DNA of 64,000 nucleotides from positions 68,982 to 132,981 of the forward strand of contig CAWBCR010000029.1 of the NCBI GenBank assembly GCA_963787375.1. Direction: 5' to 3'. This DNA is from CAWBCR01 sp963787375. Lineage in GTDB: Bacteria; Chloroflexota; Anaerolineae; Aggregatilineales; UBA3940. The position numbers and the translations under genes are program-made. Under the pieces are notes generated by a model that saw only the letters and a program-made list of their open reading frames with translations, searched no databases and was not told where the DNA came from. Every line of letters starts with the position of its first letter. Within the stretch, counting starts at the first letter, position 1. Below are positions 62,965 through 64,000 of the stretch, one piece after another.

Positions 62965-64000
62965 ATGAACGCCCACACTGCACCCGATCCCCGGTTCCGC
63001 ATCCGGCCTATCCACATCGCGATCGTGCTCGTGCTGCTGCTGGCCTACGGCCTGCGTGTGTGGCGGCTCGGCGCGTCGGCGCTGCGCGGCGATGAGGGCT
63101 TCACGATGATCGTGTGGCTGAGCAACATCCGTGACGTGCTCGGCCCGCTGGCCACCGTCGATCCCCAGCCGCCGGGCGCGGTGCTGTCGATCTACGGCTG
63201 GGTGCTGCTCGTCGGCAAGACGGAGTTCGCGGCGCGCTACCTCTCGGCGCTGGCCGGGCTGGTCGCCTGTGCGGCGGTGTACGGTATGGGGCGCATGCTG
63301 GCCGGTGCGAAGGTCGGCCTGCTGGCGGCGCTGCTGTGGGCGCTGAGCCCGTACGAAATCTGGTTCGCGCAGGACCTACGCAGCACCGCGCTATGGGTCG
63401 GGTTGAGCGCCGTCGCGATGTGGGCCTACCTGCGCGCGCTACGCGCCCGCCGCCCGACGTTCGGCGCGTGGGCGCTGTACGTGGTGATGGCCGCGCTGAC
63501 GCTGTACACCTTCTACCTCGAAGCGTTCGTGCTGCTGGCGCAGAACCTTTACGCGCTGGTGCTGATCGTCCAGCGGCGGCTCAGGCTGCGCACGTGGGTG
63601 CTGGCGCAGGTGGCGGTGCTGGCGCTGATCGCGCCGTGGTACGCGCAGCCGCGCCTGTACACCAGCGGCTACCTGCCGACCGCCGGGCCGGTCAACCTGC
63701 CGTGGGCCTTTCAGGCGTTCGTCTTCGGCGAGACGCTGCCGCCGCCGCTCCAGATCGCGGCGCAGCAGCCGCAGATGGGCGGCTGGGCGGGCTGGATCGC
63801 CATCGCGCTGATCGCCGGGGGGCTGGCGCTGCTGTGGCTGCGCCGCCCGCGCCGCCAGGCGCTGTTCGTGACGCTGTACGCGCTGCTGCCGCTCTCGCTG
63901 CTGACCGCGCTGGAGCTGATCGCGCGGAAGGGGTATTTCAGGCCGCGCTATGCGCTGTCGGGCGCGCCCGGCTGGATGCTGATCCTGGCGATGGGCTTCG
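62965..64000 (+). CDS. GT39/ArnT-like membrane glycosyltransferase (3' end beyond window)
   Basis: 345 residues visible, open to the window end. ATG 62965 opens MNAHTAPDPRFRIRPIHIAI with the first membrane helix after it. GDEGF supplies the acidic residues of the first external loop of GT-C enzymes, followed by DPQPPGAVLSIYGW, which also occurs in the PMT/ArnT group. Many further helices follow (LLAALLWALSPYEIWFAQDL, with FAQ a family hallmark). It should transfer a sugar from a polyprenyl carrier. Start is probably leaderless. Confidence 0.85.
   Translation, partial: MNAHTAPDPRFRIRPIHIAIVLVLLLAYGLRVWRLGASALRGDEGFTMIVWLSNIRDVLGPLATVDPQPPGAVLSIYGWVLLVGKTEFAARYLSALAGLVACAAVYGMGRMLAGAKVGLLAALLWALSPYEIWFAQDLRSTALWVGLSAVAMWAYLRALRARRPTFGAWALYVVMAALTLYTFYLEAFVLLAQNLYALVLIVQRRLRLRTWVLAQVAVLALIAPWYAQPRLYTSGYLPTAGPVNLPWAFQAFVFGETLPPPLQIAAQQPQMGGWAGWIAIALIAGGLALLWLRRPRRQALFVTLYALLPLSLLTALELIARKGYFRPRYALSGAPGWMLILAMGF

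Overview
The window is GC-rich, gene-dense chromosomal DNA from a bacterium that is most likely a member of the Chloroflexota (Anaerolineae-like). The basis is inference: many lipobox lipoproteins and no outer-membrane genes, Hanks-type kinases with extracellular domains, PD40/TolB-like propellers, a secreted family with a C-terminal module of the type seen in Chloroflexota, and several families of dispersed palindromic repeats. No rRNA, tRNA or CRISPR array was recognised. About twenty single-base indels split otherwise well-conserved genes, mostly in G or C runs, and a ~690-base C/T-only tract lies at 49730-50415. The sequence therefore carries draft-quality errors, and the two sides of that tract may not be true neighbours.

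Layout. 1-3970: a tandem array, all on the minus strand, of five copies (two intact, one cut by the window edge, one frameshifted, one collapsed to its two ends) of a secreted protein family. Each copy has its own TTGACA-like promoter, and the four copies whose 3' end lies inside the window end in a hairpin. 3971-13315: UBP-type zinc finger, glutamate dehydrogenase, a response regulator/histidine kinase, membrane proteins, a Ser/Thr kinase with a lectin-like ectodomain and three lipoproteins. 13752-19961: CBM48 protein, acetoacetate-decarboxylase-like protein, SDR, methyltransferase-like and MFS genes, with duplicated gene ends and a mosaic of gene fragments including an IS3-type transposase scar. 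20222-30378: MutM/Nei-like glycosylase, CPBP protease, glycolipid-binding protein, M1 peptidase, LysM protein, YcaQ-like glycosylase, hydrolase, DinB-like protein and a membrane-tethered LuxR regulator, separated by long nested inverted repeats. 30682-42073: PadR regulator with a clear promoter and operator and a His/Met-rich partner, MerR/TipAS regulator, bacterioferritin, kinase, lipoproteins, uroporphyrinogen-decarboxylase-like enzyme and a large unknown membrane protein.

42117-46004 is an accessory stretch with visibly more A+T (HNH protein, antitoxin-like protein, DUF3592 protein, orphan genes, a TolB-like propeller, a remnant of a SorC regulator). It is followed by a GH13 amylase and a cold-shock-domain/DEAD-box helicase fusion. 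After the C/T tract, 50486-55112 holds a galactitol-type PTS (IIA, IIB, IIC plus an extra membrane protein) divergent from a SorC-type regulator. Next come a HAD phosphatase overlapping SurE, a Gfo/Idh/MocA oxidoreductase, a serine-hydrolase lipoprotein, a polysaccharide flippase, a second histidine kinase and a truncated GT39-like membrane glycosyltransferase.

Working together: the PTS genes and SorC regulator form one sugar-uptake unit, and the downstream phosphatases and oxidoreductase could act on its products. PadR with the small His/Met-rich protein forms a self-regulated unit. Z and LysM proteins (24778-26189) are translationally coupled. The flippase and GT39-like enzyme suggest cell-surface glycan work.
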